The notes under the pieces were generated by a model. It saw only the letters and a list, made by a program, of their open reading frames with translations, searched no databases and was not told the DNA's origin. Shown here piece by piece: positions 41,200 through 55,935 of a DNA stretch of 64,000 bases (its first letter is position 1; every line of letters starts with the position of its first letter). Source of the stretch: Megaleporinus macrocephalus (lineage: Eukaryota > Chordata > Actinopteri > Characiformes > Anostomidae). The DNA lies in NCBI GenBank assembly GCA_021613375.1, contig CM038725.1:38259824-38323823 (forward strand), read 5' to 3'. The position numbers and the translations under genes were made by a program.

Positions 41200-41560
41200 T
41201 CAATTCTATAAAGGGGAATTTCCAGTGAAGTCCCTGCTGTGGGTTGCCATGGGAAGAACTAAACAACTACAAGACATCAAGGTACCTGAGTGACACAGTT
41301 GTGACCTATCGTCAGTATGAACTTTGCATGCCATTTCTGCGTAGCATACAGTCACATACAGGCCAGACTACTACTCATCCATGAAATTTCTGTTCGTTTT
41401 CAGAGATTTAAGTAATGTTGATGTTCCTTGATAAGGGTGCTGTGATATCAGATATGGACTTGTTTATACCCATCTCTAGTCTATCCTACCAGACGTGGTG
41501 CAGTCTATGGTACAGGAATTTATCATTGTAGAGGGAAAATGAATAATTTGGTGATCAAGG
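41200..41560 (+). other. Probable 3' UTR of ZNF-7
   Basis: On the minus strand ATAGACTAGAGATGGGTATAAACAAGTCC here parallels ATAGACTGGAGATGGGTATAATCATGTCC at 55350 in the ZNF-10 3' flank, consistent with joint duplication. Confidence 0.5.
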
Positions 41561-41756
41561 CCTTGGATGTCACTTAAGAATGTGCATGAGAGACACTATC
41601 TTTGTTGACAGAATTTTACCAGTGACTATTATTTATTTTCTACTTATTTATAAAGATGAATACATGTATTTATAATTTATATATATATATAAAAACTTTT
41701 CTTTCTTCTTCCTCCTGTATTTCCCTGCTGATTTATTTCTTAAGGTTTTATTTTAG

Positions 41757-41818
41757 TTGAGCTATTGCACATGAGGTTATGTGTGTTATGCTATTGCACA
41801 TGAGGTTGTGTGTGTTTG
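41757..41818 (+). repeat. 31-bp tandem duplication
   Basis: GAGCTATTGCACATGAGGTT followed by ATGTGTGTTAT is repeated once directly. Confidence 0.8.
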
Positions 41819-41894
41819 TTGATATTATTTTTCTGATGGTTCTTTAACATTTTTGCTATTAAAATGTACAAGTTCAGAATTGTCTTCTCTTTAA

Positions 41895-43070
41895 TTTTTA
41901 GTTTTCAAGGCAGCCTGTGTTTAGACACTGATAGTGAGAGTGATGATCAGCCAGAAGAAGAAGGGTCAGCAAGTGCAAGTGATGGTGGAAGTAGTAATGC
42001 GGTACCTGAAAGTGCTGCAGGGCTGGATAAAAGAAGGAAAACCAAAGGCCTAACCCTAACCCTAACCTAACCCTAACCCTTACCCTTCCTTGTCTAGGAG
42101 AGTGGAAAATAAATGTGGTGGCAACATAACCTGTGGATATATTTATGCATGTATTCCCTAATGACTTCACCTGGCTCTGAAAGATCCAGATGACCAAGAC
42201 CCTTGGAATTATTATAGTCATGGTATATGTTCAAGAACTATAGTACATCCCAAAAATGAATGCTAAAACACAGGGTTTGGAAATGGGGATAAGAGTAGGA
42301 TCATCTTGCTACATATATAGATGTTATGAGTACCAGGGTTTGGTTGGGAATACCCCGTCAGTGTAGTGGGAATATGCACAGATGTTTTTCCCCTCTGTGA
42401 TGATATTTCAAAGAAGAATAACATGGTGTTTTTGACCTTTCTTTTGTACCACTCCGTCCCTTCAAACACTACAGTAACAGGTTATCTATAGCACTGGCAC
42501 ATGTAGGATATAGAGGCACAGCGGGCCAGATCACCAAAAGCCATACCTCATACATTTATAGTAGACTCTGCACACCTCACATCCCAGACCAGAATGACAC
42601 AAGCAATACTGCAACACCTATACAACAATAACTATTTACAAGATGTAAAACTCCATAACTGCAATTATGCTACCAGTAAACACACATACCTTGGACATCC
42701 TTTAGGAGTTACATCCTCTTCTCCTGAAGACTTTGATTTTGAGAGTGACATCTTGCATTGGAAAATACATGTGGAGACAACAAAACCTGTGAATATACTT
42801 GTGCATCTATCCTTAATTACTTTATAAATAAAATGCACAACACAAATTTGTTTGGACTCTAAAAAGGAAATGAACACCTGCCTCTGAAATTTGAAGAACA
42901 AAAAAACTTACATAATAAATATAGTCACAGTCATGTTATATATTAAATGTACATGGATGTACTTGTCATCTACAGGAGACTGGATTGAAAATGCCATACC
43001 TCATGCATTCATAGTAGACACTGCCTAACAGCAGATTCTGCACACCTCCACAGCTAAACTCGCACTAAAA
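41895..43070 (+). repeat. Diverged duplicated segment, possibly a transposon relic
   Basis: Two blocks occur twice in the same order: GGAAAATAAATGTGGTGGCA with AACCTGTGGATATATTTATG (42102) and GGAAAATACATGTGGAGACA with AACCTGTGAATATACTTGTG (42759); CCATACCTCATACATTTATA (42541) and CCATACCTCATGCATTCATA (42994). The spacing differs by about 200 bases. Upstream is an acidic reading DTDSESDDQPEEEGSASASD (41920-41980), which resembles acidic N-termini of some transposases. Class unknown. Confidence 0.45.
42049..42086 (+). repeat. Interstitial telomeric repeat (CCTAAC)n
   Basis: About six units of CCTAAC/CCCTAA with one 5-bp unit. It is short and embedded in unique sequence. Confidence 0.9.
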
Positions 43071-43549
43071 CCATATGTGCTGTCAATTTGCACCAGTCCA
43101 ACTATAAAACTGCATAAAAGAGTTGTTTTCCTATTTCAAAGCTTTTAAATATTAAAAAAAAAAATTATTATAGAATGTATTAAAAACATACTTTCAAGTC
43201 AACAACACAAAGACAGAAACTATATGGACCTTACTTTTAATATGTATATATCTGAGCTGAAGACATGCCTTGTTTTAAAGCAGGGGTTGAGACCAGCGAG
43301 TGCAGTCTTACTTGGTCACATACAGATTCAGTCAAAGCAGTTATACATATGCAATTGCTTATGCCCTTGTTATATCAAAGCCATTATGATTAATAATAAT
43401 AATCAGCATCATTCAACACAGTCAACAGTAGTGTCACTGATGCACATCCTAGTGGTGTCAGTAAGTTCTGCCCAGCACAGCAAAACCAGCATTGTTGCAG
43501 TCTCCAGGGTCACAACTAGCTAGATGGTATGGCAGGTGACCCTTTCCTC

Positions 43550-44010
43550 TTTGGCACAACACCAGAAATATACAGAATAGGCTTAAAAGGTCCCATACCA
43601 CAGAAAACCCAATTTCTTTCACCTTTTGAAATAAAGTCTGAAGTATTTTTGTTACAACACTTGACATTTCCAACATGTATCCTTTCTATCTAGTCCATAT
43701 ATGCAAATTAAGCTGCAAAAAAAAACCCCACTCGTTTTGAAAGTATTGTTTCTGTAACATCACAGGAACCAACTAAATAACTACTTAGTCTGCGACAATT
43801 TAGCACCATGCACTCATAGTCCTACAAAATGTTTTTAGTGTTGTTTTTTTTCTTGAATGAGACACTATACAGGGCAGCCAATCAGAATGGAACTAATTTA
43901 TCTTAAATTAGTCATAAAGGCAAAGTAACAAAAACAGCTTGTTTCATTCTAAAGAGGTTAAAAGAGGCTGAAAAATGTCTTGCTAAAGAGATTAGTGCCA
44001 TACTGGTACA
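43550..44010. repeat. Possible dispersed repeat
   Basis: Phrases such as GGTCCCATACCACAGAAAAC, ATCCTTTCTATCTAGTCCAT, GTAACATCACAGGAACC and GGGCAGCCAATCAGAATGG are ones I associate with a dispersed ostariophysan repeat. I find no second full copy in this window, so this is tentative. Confidence 0.3.
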
Positions 44011-44712
44011 TAAAACCACACACACATTATTAGCTTATCTCAAACTTTCATAGGTTCAAAACATGAATATGCATAAAAAGAAGCAATTTGTGAGTATGGT
44101 AAGGGGCTCAATAATCATAGCAACACCAGTCAACGAAAGAATAACTTAATCATGAAACAAACTCATTATTCATAAATCAACATACTTTAGAGCATGGAGA
44201 ACCATGACGAATTTAATTTGAATTGTAATTTCATTAACATGAATGAATTGCAGAAACACAGAGAACTTCAAGGAGGCAAACATGCTGTTAGATATTTATC
44301 AATACATTTACAACTGCAACAGAAACATAGCTGAGATGTCACTGCTGTTGAAACAAAATCACATATCAGAATTTCTGTTTTTGTTGTAAATGACTTTCCA
44401 CTTACATTAAAAACCGGTATGTTTGTTCTTTCATTGTGTGTCCAACAGCAGCAATATACTACAATAAAAATAAAACAACATAACCTTTTATTACTAAACA
44501 TTGAGTTTCTTCAATGTTTTTGTAACATATTATGAATAAAACTAATTTTGTGACCTGGATTGAGGAGAATATAAAGTACTAAGCTTGCTCATTGGTTGTA
44601 TCAGCTGTAGACTTTTAATTTTATGCTAAAGCTTTAGAAACAGCCTGAAACCACAATAGGTGATTTGTTAAATCTACACTCGAAGCACGGTTTCCTGTAA
44701 TGGTTACACTCA
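44011..44712. other. 3' flank of ZNF-8, nothing recognised
   Basis: A/T-rich sequence, with no gene seen. Confidence 0.35.
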
Positions 44713-45573
<861 letters not shown>

Positions 45574-45674
45574 CTAAACATTCCTTTTTATGACATGTCC
45601 TGATGTGTTTACTTAGACACATTTAAGCTGAGTAGGAAAGTGCAGGAGAAGACTTGAAACAGGACATCCTTTCT

Positions 45675-46145
45675 GGAAGAAGAAAAAAGGAAAAGTCAAT
45701 GTGCAATGCAACAAATGTCGCCAGACCCAAATCATAAACACACTAACATAATGAAGACAATCTTTACATTTTGGACTCATGTTTATGTTAGTACTGGTGC
45801 AAGATAAGAATATACCAGCATATATGACTAATCATAGCAGCCAGAGTTTGAATCAAGTTTGTTTACTATATATTAAACAGTATATAAGTTATAAAATCTT
45901 CTGGTTCCTATTGGAGGATAGAAGAAGTAAAGAGATGAACACTAGTCATATGAGTTGCAGTTCGGAGTCTTTTTACATCGTTGTGGCTGTAACATGAAAA
46001 TTATGGGATCTTGAAAAATCAATGGATTCCCATGTGAGGATGGAGGGATGGCTGAAAGCATAGAAAGAATACTGCCTACTCATTATTTTATGTATTAAAT
46101 AAGGGATATTTATCATGTCCTGGTACCTCTATATTTTACTCAGAT
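45675..46145. other. Intron of ZNF-8, nothing recognised
   Basis: Open frames here (for example 45779-45997) carry no domain. Confidence 0.35.
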
Positions 46146-46149
46146 CCTT

Positions 46150-46530
46150 CAACCACACCTATATATAAATTCAGGTCTTTTGGTTCTGGGCTCCTGGCCT
46201 AAGTTATACTGTCAACTTGGTGTGGCAGGTTCTTCACTGCTCTGGAATTCTTTCCCACAATACATTTATGACTGCTGATCCATTTCCACTTTTAAAACCA
46301 AGTTAAAAACTCTTTTCTTCTGTCTTCATAGCTGCAATGTATATTGTACACTAATTTCTGTTCGGTATTTTATTTCTTTGTTTGTTTTTGTGCTCTGTTA
46401 ATTTTATTAGTACTATTCTTATTTGTTGTGCTACTGGCTTACGTCCTCTCTCTCTCTTGTTTTATTGTCTTTATATACTGTTTTGTAAAGCAACCATGAG
46501 CTTCTAAATAAGGCATGATGATTGTTGTTG
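46150..46530 (+). mobile_element. LINE ORF2 C-terminus and 3' tail relic
   Basis: CTCTGGAATTCTTTCCCACAATACATTTATGA reads LWNSFPQYIYDC, and further on SISTFKTKLKTLFFCLHS, the C-terminal signature of several non-LTR ORF2 proteins. An A/T-rich 3' tail ends AATAAGGCATGATGATTGTTG. It is inserted in the intron of ZNF-8. Confidence 0.6.
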
Positions 46531-46639
46531 TTTTCATCTGATCTTTATAATGGATAACTAGATAACTTGGATATTGTAGCATATCAGTCACTATTTCTAC
46601 ATTAACTAGAGCTGTACATTTAATATGGCATCACTTCTT

Positions 46640-47270
46640 TTTACACATTGATTTACAAGTGAATTATTGATATGCGTTCAGACTCATAACAGAGCAGATA
46701 GTCATGTACATAAAGATCATCTTTACAGTTAGTTTGAAAATGAAGGAGTTGACTTGATAACATTAGTACACAAAAGATCAGAAGCACATCAGATACACCA
46801 ACAATCACAAAGTCTTGATCTGAAGAACATGTGTTTGATGTGTTTGGAATTAAATGGGTAAATAAATCAGAAACAAACTGCTCTATTTATCAAACCCAAC
46901 TAGAAAAACATGATCAAGCAAATATTCTGTTCCAGCAGAAGCTCCCATTACTTAGCTCTGGTCTGAATGAAGCTGCTTCTGTGTGTCTGATCTATTTTAA
47001 AGAACATCAGATCTTATGTTCAGAACTCAGATGTGTCTCCAGCTGTTTGTCTCAGAGTGAATGAAGAACAATGAGGGTTAAAGTGTCGGACAGCTTCCTA
47101 CCTTCAATAGTTCAGCTCTGCTTTCTGTTCCTCCAACAACACTGAGAGCGAAGGAACACAATCTTCTGCTTCTCCACATTAGTGCAGGTGGAGAAAGTTA
47201 TAGTTACAGAATTAGCGCCACCACCTGGCCTGAAGCGGCTTCACGCTGGAACCATGCGGTCACGGAAACG
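46640..47270 (-). promoter_or_regulatory. Type I promoter and exon 1 of ZNF-8, CpG box replaced
   Basis: Same block as 6965-7600, with donor GTAGGA at the exon end (47102) and TGGCGCTAATTCTGTAAC upstream. The segment CCACGCCTCCTCCGCGCTCGG is absent; only TCCTTCGCTCTCAGTG stands in its place. Confidence 0.65.
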
Positions 47271-47639
47271 TTATTCTACACCCCACCCGTATCAGCGCTC
47301 TGAGCAAAGGCTCAACTTTGGGCTGAAAAGAACATTAAACAGCTTTTGGAAAAATGTATAACATAATGAAACTAATAACGATCTTATCTCAACAAAATAA
47401 TTCAAACTCTTCTGAAATGATATAAGAGTATAGTAACACTGGTCAGTTATAGCTCCTGAGTTTGAAACGTTTTTTGAAAAATGTCTGATAATACAACTGT
47501 CATAAAAATACAACCTGATATTTGAGCATAAACACAGAACTCATATCACTCTCACTATCTAATGCTTCAAAACCTGGAAGCATATCATGTTAATAATAGG
47601 TTAGAAGTTGATAATTTAGTGACTTAGACAGTCATCACA

Positions 47640-47896
47640 GTGTGATGCACACCAAACATCCTGCCTTGTTTCAGTGGTTCAGGGTGACGGTTTTGGTGAA
47701 ATGGTCTGGGGGTTATTTTCTTGGCACACTTCGGGCCCTTTAATACCGTTTGACCATCGTTCAAATGCCTCATCATACCTAGGTAATGTTGCTGACCATG
47801 TCTTCAGATACTTCCAGCATAATAAGGTGTCGAATCTAATCAATAAAGAATTCAGTTAGACAGTTCTGAAGGTAAAAGCACCAAAGGTTCCACTTC

Positions 47897-47897
<1 letters not shown>
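47640..47897 (+). mobile_element. Internally deleted Tc1-like relic
   Basis: It reads GFGEMVWGLFSWHTSGPLIP, then YLGNVADHVFRYFQHN, matching the middle of a Tc1-like transposase. It then jumps to AATAAAGAATTCAGTTAG and CAGTTCTGAAGGTAAAAG, its 3' end. The catalytic core is missing. Confidence 0.7.

Positions 47898-47898
<1 letters not shown>

Positions 47899-47962
<64 letters not shown>
47899..47962. repeat. (TA)n microsatellite
   Basis: About 31 TA units, directly after the Tc1-like relic. Confidence 0.95.
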
Positions 47963-47964
<2 letters not shown>

Positions 47965-48835
47965 TAGCCATGCAATATAGAAAAATAACTATGTTAAATG
48001 CCAACAATATATCACATTTCAAGTTGGTGACCAAGTATCCAAGTATGATTGAGTACACCCCTCAAGTAAGAGGCTAGCGTTATACAAAGACCTCTACACA
48101 GTCTCTGAGGTGAAATCACATCTGCCCTACCCCACACACTGCACAGCACCTGACTCGCTAGTAAGCTTAGAAATTACTCCTTAAACTTGATATTACTTCA
48201 CATTTATTGTTACACAAGATTCCAATTCCAAAAATATAAATTATTGCATATTGCTGCATTAAGCTCAATGTGAAATGCAACAATTAAGTATCTAATACAG
48301 TTTTGTTGTTGCATACTATTAGTCAATAGCAAATCCGATTCAGAATATGGGTTCAGCAAGAATATTAGAATTCTAATGTCATTTTTGGACAGATTGTAAT
48401 GCCGCATGTGAATGGCTACATCACTTATGTGTGACTTTTGATTAGGGTCTAGTTTATCCAGGGCTGCACTGAGACTATCATTAAACTCTGGCAAGTTTAC
48501 TGCCTATTATCTACACTCTTTGGACACTCTTTGGTACCATGATATCTACCAAGTACAAAACACGTCAGCAGTGAGGCAGTACAGGAAATAGAGTAGGTCA
48601 TCTGAAAGACAAACATTTTTACCAATGCTTGGGGTATGTGTTGTGACATCCCCAAAAACTTACCATTAGTACACTGATCAATTCACTGTAAACAGTAATC
48701 AACTCTGTTGTATTTGAACAACATCCTGTTGTCCAGATGAAACAGTACATGATAAACTGATCGTTGCTGGTTGTCTTATTTTTTGAACATTGTAATTTAA
48801 AATGTTTGTTTTCTAATCTGCATCTTGATGCTACA
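47963..48835. other. Intergenic space between two divergent ZNF promoters
   Basis: It lies between the promoters of ZNF-8 (minus) and ZNF-9 (plus). No gene is seen. An open frame at 48210-48494 has no recognised domain. Confidence 0.4.
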
Positions 48836-48839
48836 TATA

Positions 48840-49560
48840 ATCAAAACGCATTATTCACTCTGCTGTTACCCAATCAGAGCGCAGGAGGCGGGTCATACGG
48901 GTGGATATTTATAATAACCACCTGTTTCCGTGACCGCGTGGATCTGGCGTGAAGCCGCTCCAGACCAGGTGGTGGCGCTAATTTTGTAACTACAACTTTC
49001 TCCAACTGCTCTAAGGAGTAGATCAGAAGATCGTGCTGTGGTCAGCAGTCCACGCCTCCTCCGCGCTCGAACAGTGTTGTTGGAGGAGCAGAAAGCAGAG
49101 CTGAACTATTGAAGGTAGGAAGCTGTCCTACACTTTCAACACTCATTGTTCTTCATTCACTCTGAGACAAACAGCTGGAGACACATCTGAGTTCTGAACA
49201 TAAGATCTGATGTTCTTTAAAATAGATCAGACACACAGAAGCAACTTAATCCAGACCAGAGCTGCGTAATGGGAGCTTCTGCTGGACCAGAATATTTGCT
49301 TGATCATGTTTTCCTAGTTGGGTTTGATCAACAGAGCAGTTTGTTTCTGATTCATTTACCAAGTTACTTCCAAACACATCAAACACATGTTCTTCAGATC
49401 ATGACTTTGTGATTGTTGGTGTATCTGATGTGTTTCTGTTCTTTTGTGTACTAATGTTAACAAGTCAACTCCTTCATTTTCAAACTAACTGTAAAGATGT
49501 ACATGACTATCTGCTCTATTGTCAGTTTAAACTCAAAGCAGATCTGATCATTCATTCTCA
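48840..49560 (+). promoter_or_regulatory. Type I promoter and exon 1 of ZNF-9
   Basis: Plus-strand copy of the type I block. It has a CCAAT box (ACCCAATCAGAGCGC at 48868), a GC box (GGAGGCGGG), TGGTGGCGCTAATTTTG, the CpG-rich CACGCCTCCTCCGCGCTCG, and the exon end CTATTGAAG at 49114 followed by donor GTAGGA. The paralogue upstream of ZNF-10 has CCAGTCAGAGCGC at the same place. About 440 bases of intron start are also conserved. The exon has no ATG. Confidence 0.75.
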
Positions 49561-51003
<1,443 letters not shown>

Positions 51004-53490
51004 TGAGAGAAGGAATGGTGCTTCCACTTATTGTTCCACAGTGTTTCTAAAATATGAACTAAATAAGTCTTGATGGTCAGTCTGTGCTGACCATCAAGAC
51101 ACACCTTCGGCTCAGAAACACATTTCAAATATGTATTTCCACCAAAATTATACTGAGAAGCTCCATATTTAAAAACATGTTTGCTAGTTATAGTGTTTCT
51201 GGTACTATGATAGATGTTTTGACCTCTTGAGACACTAAGTCAGTGGGGTTTGTGACGCTTGGAGTGTTTCTACTAGATGGTCACGGCTAAATGTGCAGGA
51301 GTCTGACCTGGTTATTTCAGTCACTGTAAAACTGTGTACAGACATTCGAAGCCTAAGAGCAACTCTTACCAATGACAGTAGGTTGTGCTGAAGGGACACT
51401 CTCTAAATTACACCAATGGCTGTGTTCAGTTTTGTTCCTGAACCAATCCTGGACTGCATTATAGCACTTTTTGTAATGATAAATCAATATCTGTGTACTC
51501 TGTATGTAGATTGTTTAATTTACATATAATTTTCAGGAAAGTTTTACCAAGTCTGTGTATGTACGGAAAGTCAAGAATATGATAGTTTTAATGGTGTGCA
51601 AAAAAAAGAGACATTATGTTTAATGCCTGCTTCATTAAAACACTACAATCCAATACAGACTTTCTTTGAACTTTTTTTTTTTTTGGACCAAATTTAATTT
51701 TAAATTCAATTTTAAAATCAGAATTCAACTTATCAAAAATGTCTGGTAATAACAGATTTTTTCAATTAGAAACATTTTTTAGACTTTAAGTGCATTGTTT
51801 TGTCAATTTAATAAATATTATTAATAAAATGCTCTTTAATTTCAGTTCATGTATAAGAAACAATACATTTAGATGGTCATTATTCTCATTAAACTATATT
51901 TGCTGTAAAGAACACAGCAGCGTCAGCATATACGATGTGTGAAAGACAGTGATACGGTATTACTAATGTAAAATATAAAAACATAAAATAAAAAATGAAT
52001 TAAAAGGGCTATGCCTGCTCAGTCCTGTCCACCTCCATTATAAACCAGTAATTTAGAAGTGCTTGTTTGGAAATAATATTGAATATACTCCTGTATATAT
52101 TGAATATTGTATACAGTGTTACTTCAAATACAACCTAAAGAGCAAATGGTAAATAATGTAAAGATGCTGTTACCTTACATTGCAGACCACCCTTACTAAA
52201 AAGAAGCATACTTAAATACATCAATTGATTATGTTGATTATGGTTGAATAGACAAATAACATGGAGCTTCCTGTTTTAAATCCTAATTTAAAAAACCTGG
52301 ACTAATGGGTTTATTCTTATTTTTATTTTATCTCAACTGGTGCATCATATGTCTTAAAGGCACTTGTTATCATAAAAATTAGATAGGAACTGTAGACAAT
52401 CCTAATTTTAAATGAGTGAGACTTTACTCTTGTATTCACACCATACTTAAGCAGATATCTTAGTCTCTGTTATAATTATATCATTAGTATTGTTAACTTA
52501 TTTAATCCTGTTTTAAATAGAACAACTGAAGCCAGTGTAGTGAAGTATAAACAAAGGTTTGTAGTTAATTGTATTGTTTTATATTAATTGAACATCAATT
52601 TATTCAGTATTTAAACTAATGGATGATTTTGTTTATCTTTGATACACAACTGAAAAACATGATGTACTGTGTTCCTGAAATTATTCAGAAGTTCCTTACA
52701 TACTTCACTTACCATATTAATAGCTTTAATTATATTGCTTAGATGTAAATAATACTAATCATGAATTTTAACTTCTAAATATTTATTAGGTAACAATCTG
52801 TGTATGTATCTGTTTCAGAATTTAATACAGAATTCTGAAAAGTATTCTAGACGTTTTATTGCATCTTCACTCTCAACAATTGTACAAATGTTTATATTAT
52901 CCTGTAATTAGTTTATATTTTTAGACTCTGAACATAGGTGAACTTTCATATTACTTATTCACATTAATCTCTTTAGCTCATTTTACATTAACTCTTCTAA
53001 ATGTAATCTTATATTAATTATCAAATTTGTTGTATCTTTTTATTTTTAATTGTTTCACTGTACCCTATTTGTATGGTTTGTTTAAAATGTGGCTTGTTTG
53101 CACTAAGAGAGATTCCTCGTTTGACTAAGATATTGATATAAAGTGATTTTGGTGACACAAAAAAAAATCTATATATTATGTATTATGGTGAAACATTTTA
53201 AACATCTGAATTGCAAGGTAGTTTTGACTAAGAGAACTGCAAGGTAAAGCTTGTCCAATGTTGGGTAATTCACCACAGCAGATCAAAATTCAGAAATGTA
53301 TTACAAAACCCCCACTTATAATTTCTGTGATGTGACAGGCCCTAAAACATTTTATTTTCTAAGATTTACAGGGACATAAACTATTTTTAAAAATAATAAA
53401 CAAATTGTTTATATAACATCTTTAACAAAACACACACAAGGTTTAAGTAATAAATGTTTCAAGAAAGTAATCCGCATAGTAAAACTGATC
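51004..53490. other. Long A/T-rich flank, nothing recognised
   Basis: 2.5 kb without a gene, a named repeat or a long open frame on either strand. The first few hundred bases are probably the 3' UTR of ZNF-9. Confidence 0.4.
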
Positions 53491-53492
53491 TT

Positions 53493-53498
<6 letters not shown>

Positions 53499-53554
<56 letters not shown>
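53499..53554. repeat. (TA)n microsatellite
   Basis: About 28 TA units. Confidence 0.95.
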
Positions 53555-53557
<3 letters not shown>

Positions 53558-53639
53558 AAAGAGAGCACAGTAAGGAGTTGAGAACATCTGCAGATGTCTT
53601 CCCCACATAACACAGACTTTGTCAAAGTAGTTACCTTGA

Positions 53640-53895
53640 TGCAGTGCTTCCTGGCCTTGATTCCTTCTTATCGTCCTGCTAGGTTTTTCTCGGGGGATGT
53701 TTGGATGTTCTCCCCGTGTCTGCATGGGTTTCCTCTCACAAAGTAAACTGAGAATCTGCGGTGCTAAATCACACACCTATGCGTGAGTATGTATGTCTGT
53801 CTTGTGAGAGATTGGTGGCATGTCTAAGTTGTTTTCTGCCAGCATCGCCCATGACCCAGACAGATAAGCGGTTTAAATTATGAAGAAATATGGAC
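53640..53895 (-). repeat. Widespread teleost interspersed repeat, reverse copy
   Basis: TTGGATGTTCTCCCCGTGTCTGC, ATGGGTTTCCTCTCACAA and GACAGATAAGCGGTTTAAAT are the reverse-strand reading of the same family as 54822-55112 and 21445-21800. The two copies here face opposite ways around a Tc1-like relic. Confidence 0.65.
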
Positions 53896-53899
53896 AGTG

Positions 53900-54820
53900 T
53901 TTGGTGTCACTTTTTCCACAGCCTTATTCCAAAATGGCTTAAATTGATTTTTCCCGCCAAATTCTACACAAAACACCCCATAATGACAAAGTGAAGAAAG
54001 CTTGCTTGAATGTTTTGCTATTTTATTTTTAAAAAATGTCCTTCAGTTGGTTCCACAATTTGATTGAAGTCCGGTAATTCCAGTAGATTTGACATGATTT
54101 GGAAAGGCTCACAGTTGTGTATACGGTCCCACAGTTGACCTTCAGCATTGCTCTGTGGAGAGAGGAGAACCTTCCAAAAGGACAATTATTTCTGCTGAAC
54201 TCCACCAATCAGGCCTTTATGGTAGAAATCATGGCCAGACGGAAGCCACTCCTCACTCAAAGGCACAAGACAACCCACTTAAAGTTAGCCAAAGGACACC
54301 TGAAGGACCTGAAAGATTCTCTGGTCTGATGAAACAAAGATTGAACTCTTTGGCCTGAACGCCAAGCCTCATGTAAAGAGGAAACCAGGCACCACTCCTC
54401 ACGTGACCAATACCATCTCTAGAGTAAAGCACTGGAGCAGGAACTGGGAAATGAGTCAGGGTCAAGGGAAAGATAAATTCAGCAATGTAGAGAGACATCC
54501 TTGAAGAACACCTGCTCCAGAGCGCTCTTGACCTCAGACTGGGGTAAAGGTTCATCTTCCAACTCGACAACAACCCTTGTCTTTCCACAGAAGGATAACA
54601 AAGAAGACCCGGAGAAAATGCCCAAAAATAGGTGTGCCAAGCTTGGAGCATCACACTCAGAAAGACCTGAGGTTGTAATTGCTGCCAAAGGTGTTTCAAC
54701 AAAGTATTCAGCAAAGGCTGTGATACTTATGTACAAGTGATTTTTTTTGTTTTTTATTTTTAATAAATTTGCAAAAAAAAAATCAACAAACTTTTTCCAC
54801 TTTGCCATTACGGTGTTGGT
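53900..54820 (+). mobile_element. Decayed Tc1-like transposon
   Basis: It reads HQSGLYGRNHGQTEATPHS, then a WSDETKIELFGLN-like GGTCTGATGAAACAAAGATT with GAACTCTTTGGCCTGAAC. The ends are related: CCATAATGACAAAGTGAAGA at about 53976 and, inverted, TTTTTCCACTTTGCCATTACGG at about 54790. TTTTTAATAAATTTGCAAAAA precedes the right end, as in fish Tc1 relatives. Frames are broken. Confidence 0.7.
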
Positions 54821-54821
54821 G

Positions 54822-55112
54822 GCTGGAGCCAATCCCTGTGCCATTGGACGAAGGCAGGGTACACCATGGACAGGTCGCCAGTCCATCGTATGGCCCACAC
54901 ACACTTATAGTGACACCTCAATCTAACATACATATCTTGGAACTGTGGGAACGAACCAGAATATCCAGAGGTAACCCACTCAGGCACAGGGAAAACAGGC
55001 CCACTCAAAAAAACAGGTAAACTCCACACAGAACGGCCCGGACTGGGAATCCAACCCGGATCGTCTTACTGTGAGACAACAGTGTTTACCACTAGAAGAC
55101 TGTGCCGCCATA
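54822..55112 (+). repeat. Widespread teleost interspersed repeat, forward copy
   Basis: GGCTGGAGCCAATCCCTGTG, GGCAGGGTACACCATGGACA, GGTCGCCAGTCCATCG, AACTGTGGGAACGAACCAGA, TAAACTCCACACAGAACGGC and CCAACCCGGATC...CTTACTGTGAG follow the family consensus in order. Confidence 0.75.
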
Positions 55113-55329
55113 TGCTCTTGTCTTTATTTATAAAAGAGAAAGCAGTAAGTAACAATTGAGTAGTTTCTTGGAGGACTGAGAGCATGTTTGGAAGGATGAC
55201 AACATCAGCCAACACAGTAAAGAACTGGACCTGGACATGAGGCATCGATAAGTTGAGGCATCTTAATAAGTAAATTGGTCCCCTTTCACCTGGGTCTACA
55301 ACAATGGGCACACTCAGTTATAAGTCTTA

Positions 55330-55935
55330 TTCCGCTGTTGTGTCTAGAATAGACTGGAGATGGGTATAATCATGTCCTTATGTCATGGCACAGAGCTCCT
55401 CTCCCTTGACAAAGATCAACAGGACTTGATCTGTGTATAGGATGGAAAGTTGTAGTTTGGCCTGTATGTGATGTAAAACAGGCAAACGTAGGCTGTACTG
55501 AGGAGAGGTAACCGGTATGTCACTCGGTATGGCACGAGTTTCATACTCCTATGTCTCCATTAGAAAGTTCTGCCCAGCACAGCAAAAAGCAAAGATGTCA
55601 GCAGCATAAACCACAGCTAGTTAAAAGGAGCAAGGAAGGACTCAAGAAGCCGCAGACACACTGTCAAATGTTTGTCAAAACTTCATGATTGCAACAGACC
55701 TTTAAAAAAATCTGCAAAAATCTCAGTTAGTTAACGTGTAACTTCTCATTTTAGTATTAATAATATTATATTATATGATTATATATTAGAAAGAGTGTAC
55801 AACAACTAAAAGATTTCCACTCTATAAACAATTCTCTGGATTTTCTTTAATCTGGGTTGGAAACACCATTCCCTGTAGAGCACCTGGAATGTGTAACGGT
55901 TAGACTCTTTACTGGCCATTTGCACTGGCACCATT
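55330..55935 (-). other. Probable 3' UTR of ZNF-10
   Basis: It shares GGAGATGGGTATAA...TCATG and the following 100 bases with the 3' flanks of ZNF-7 (reverse strand) and, more weakly, of ZNF-1. Confidence 0.45.

Noticed and set aside
41864..42070. The acidic frame as a functional gene
   Set aside because: Short, ends in telomeric repeats (LTLTLT), no downstream exon found; kept only as a possible transposon relic.
42049..42086. A chromosome end
   Set aside because: Only about six units, with ordinary sequence and genes on both sides.
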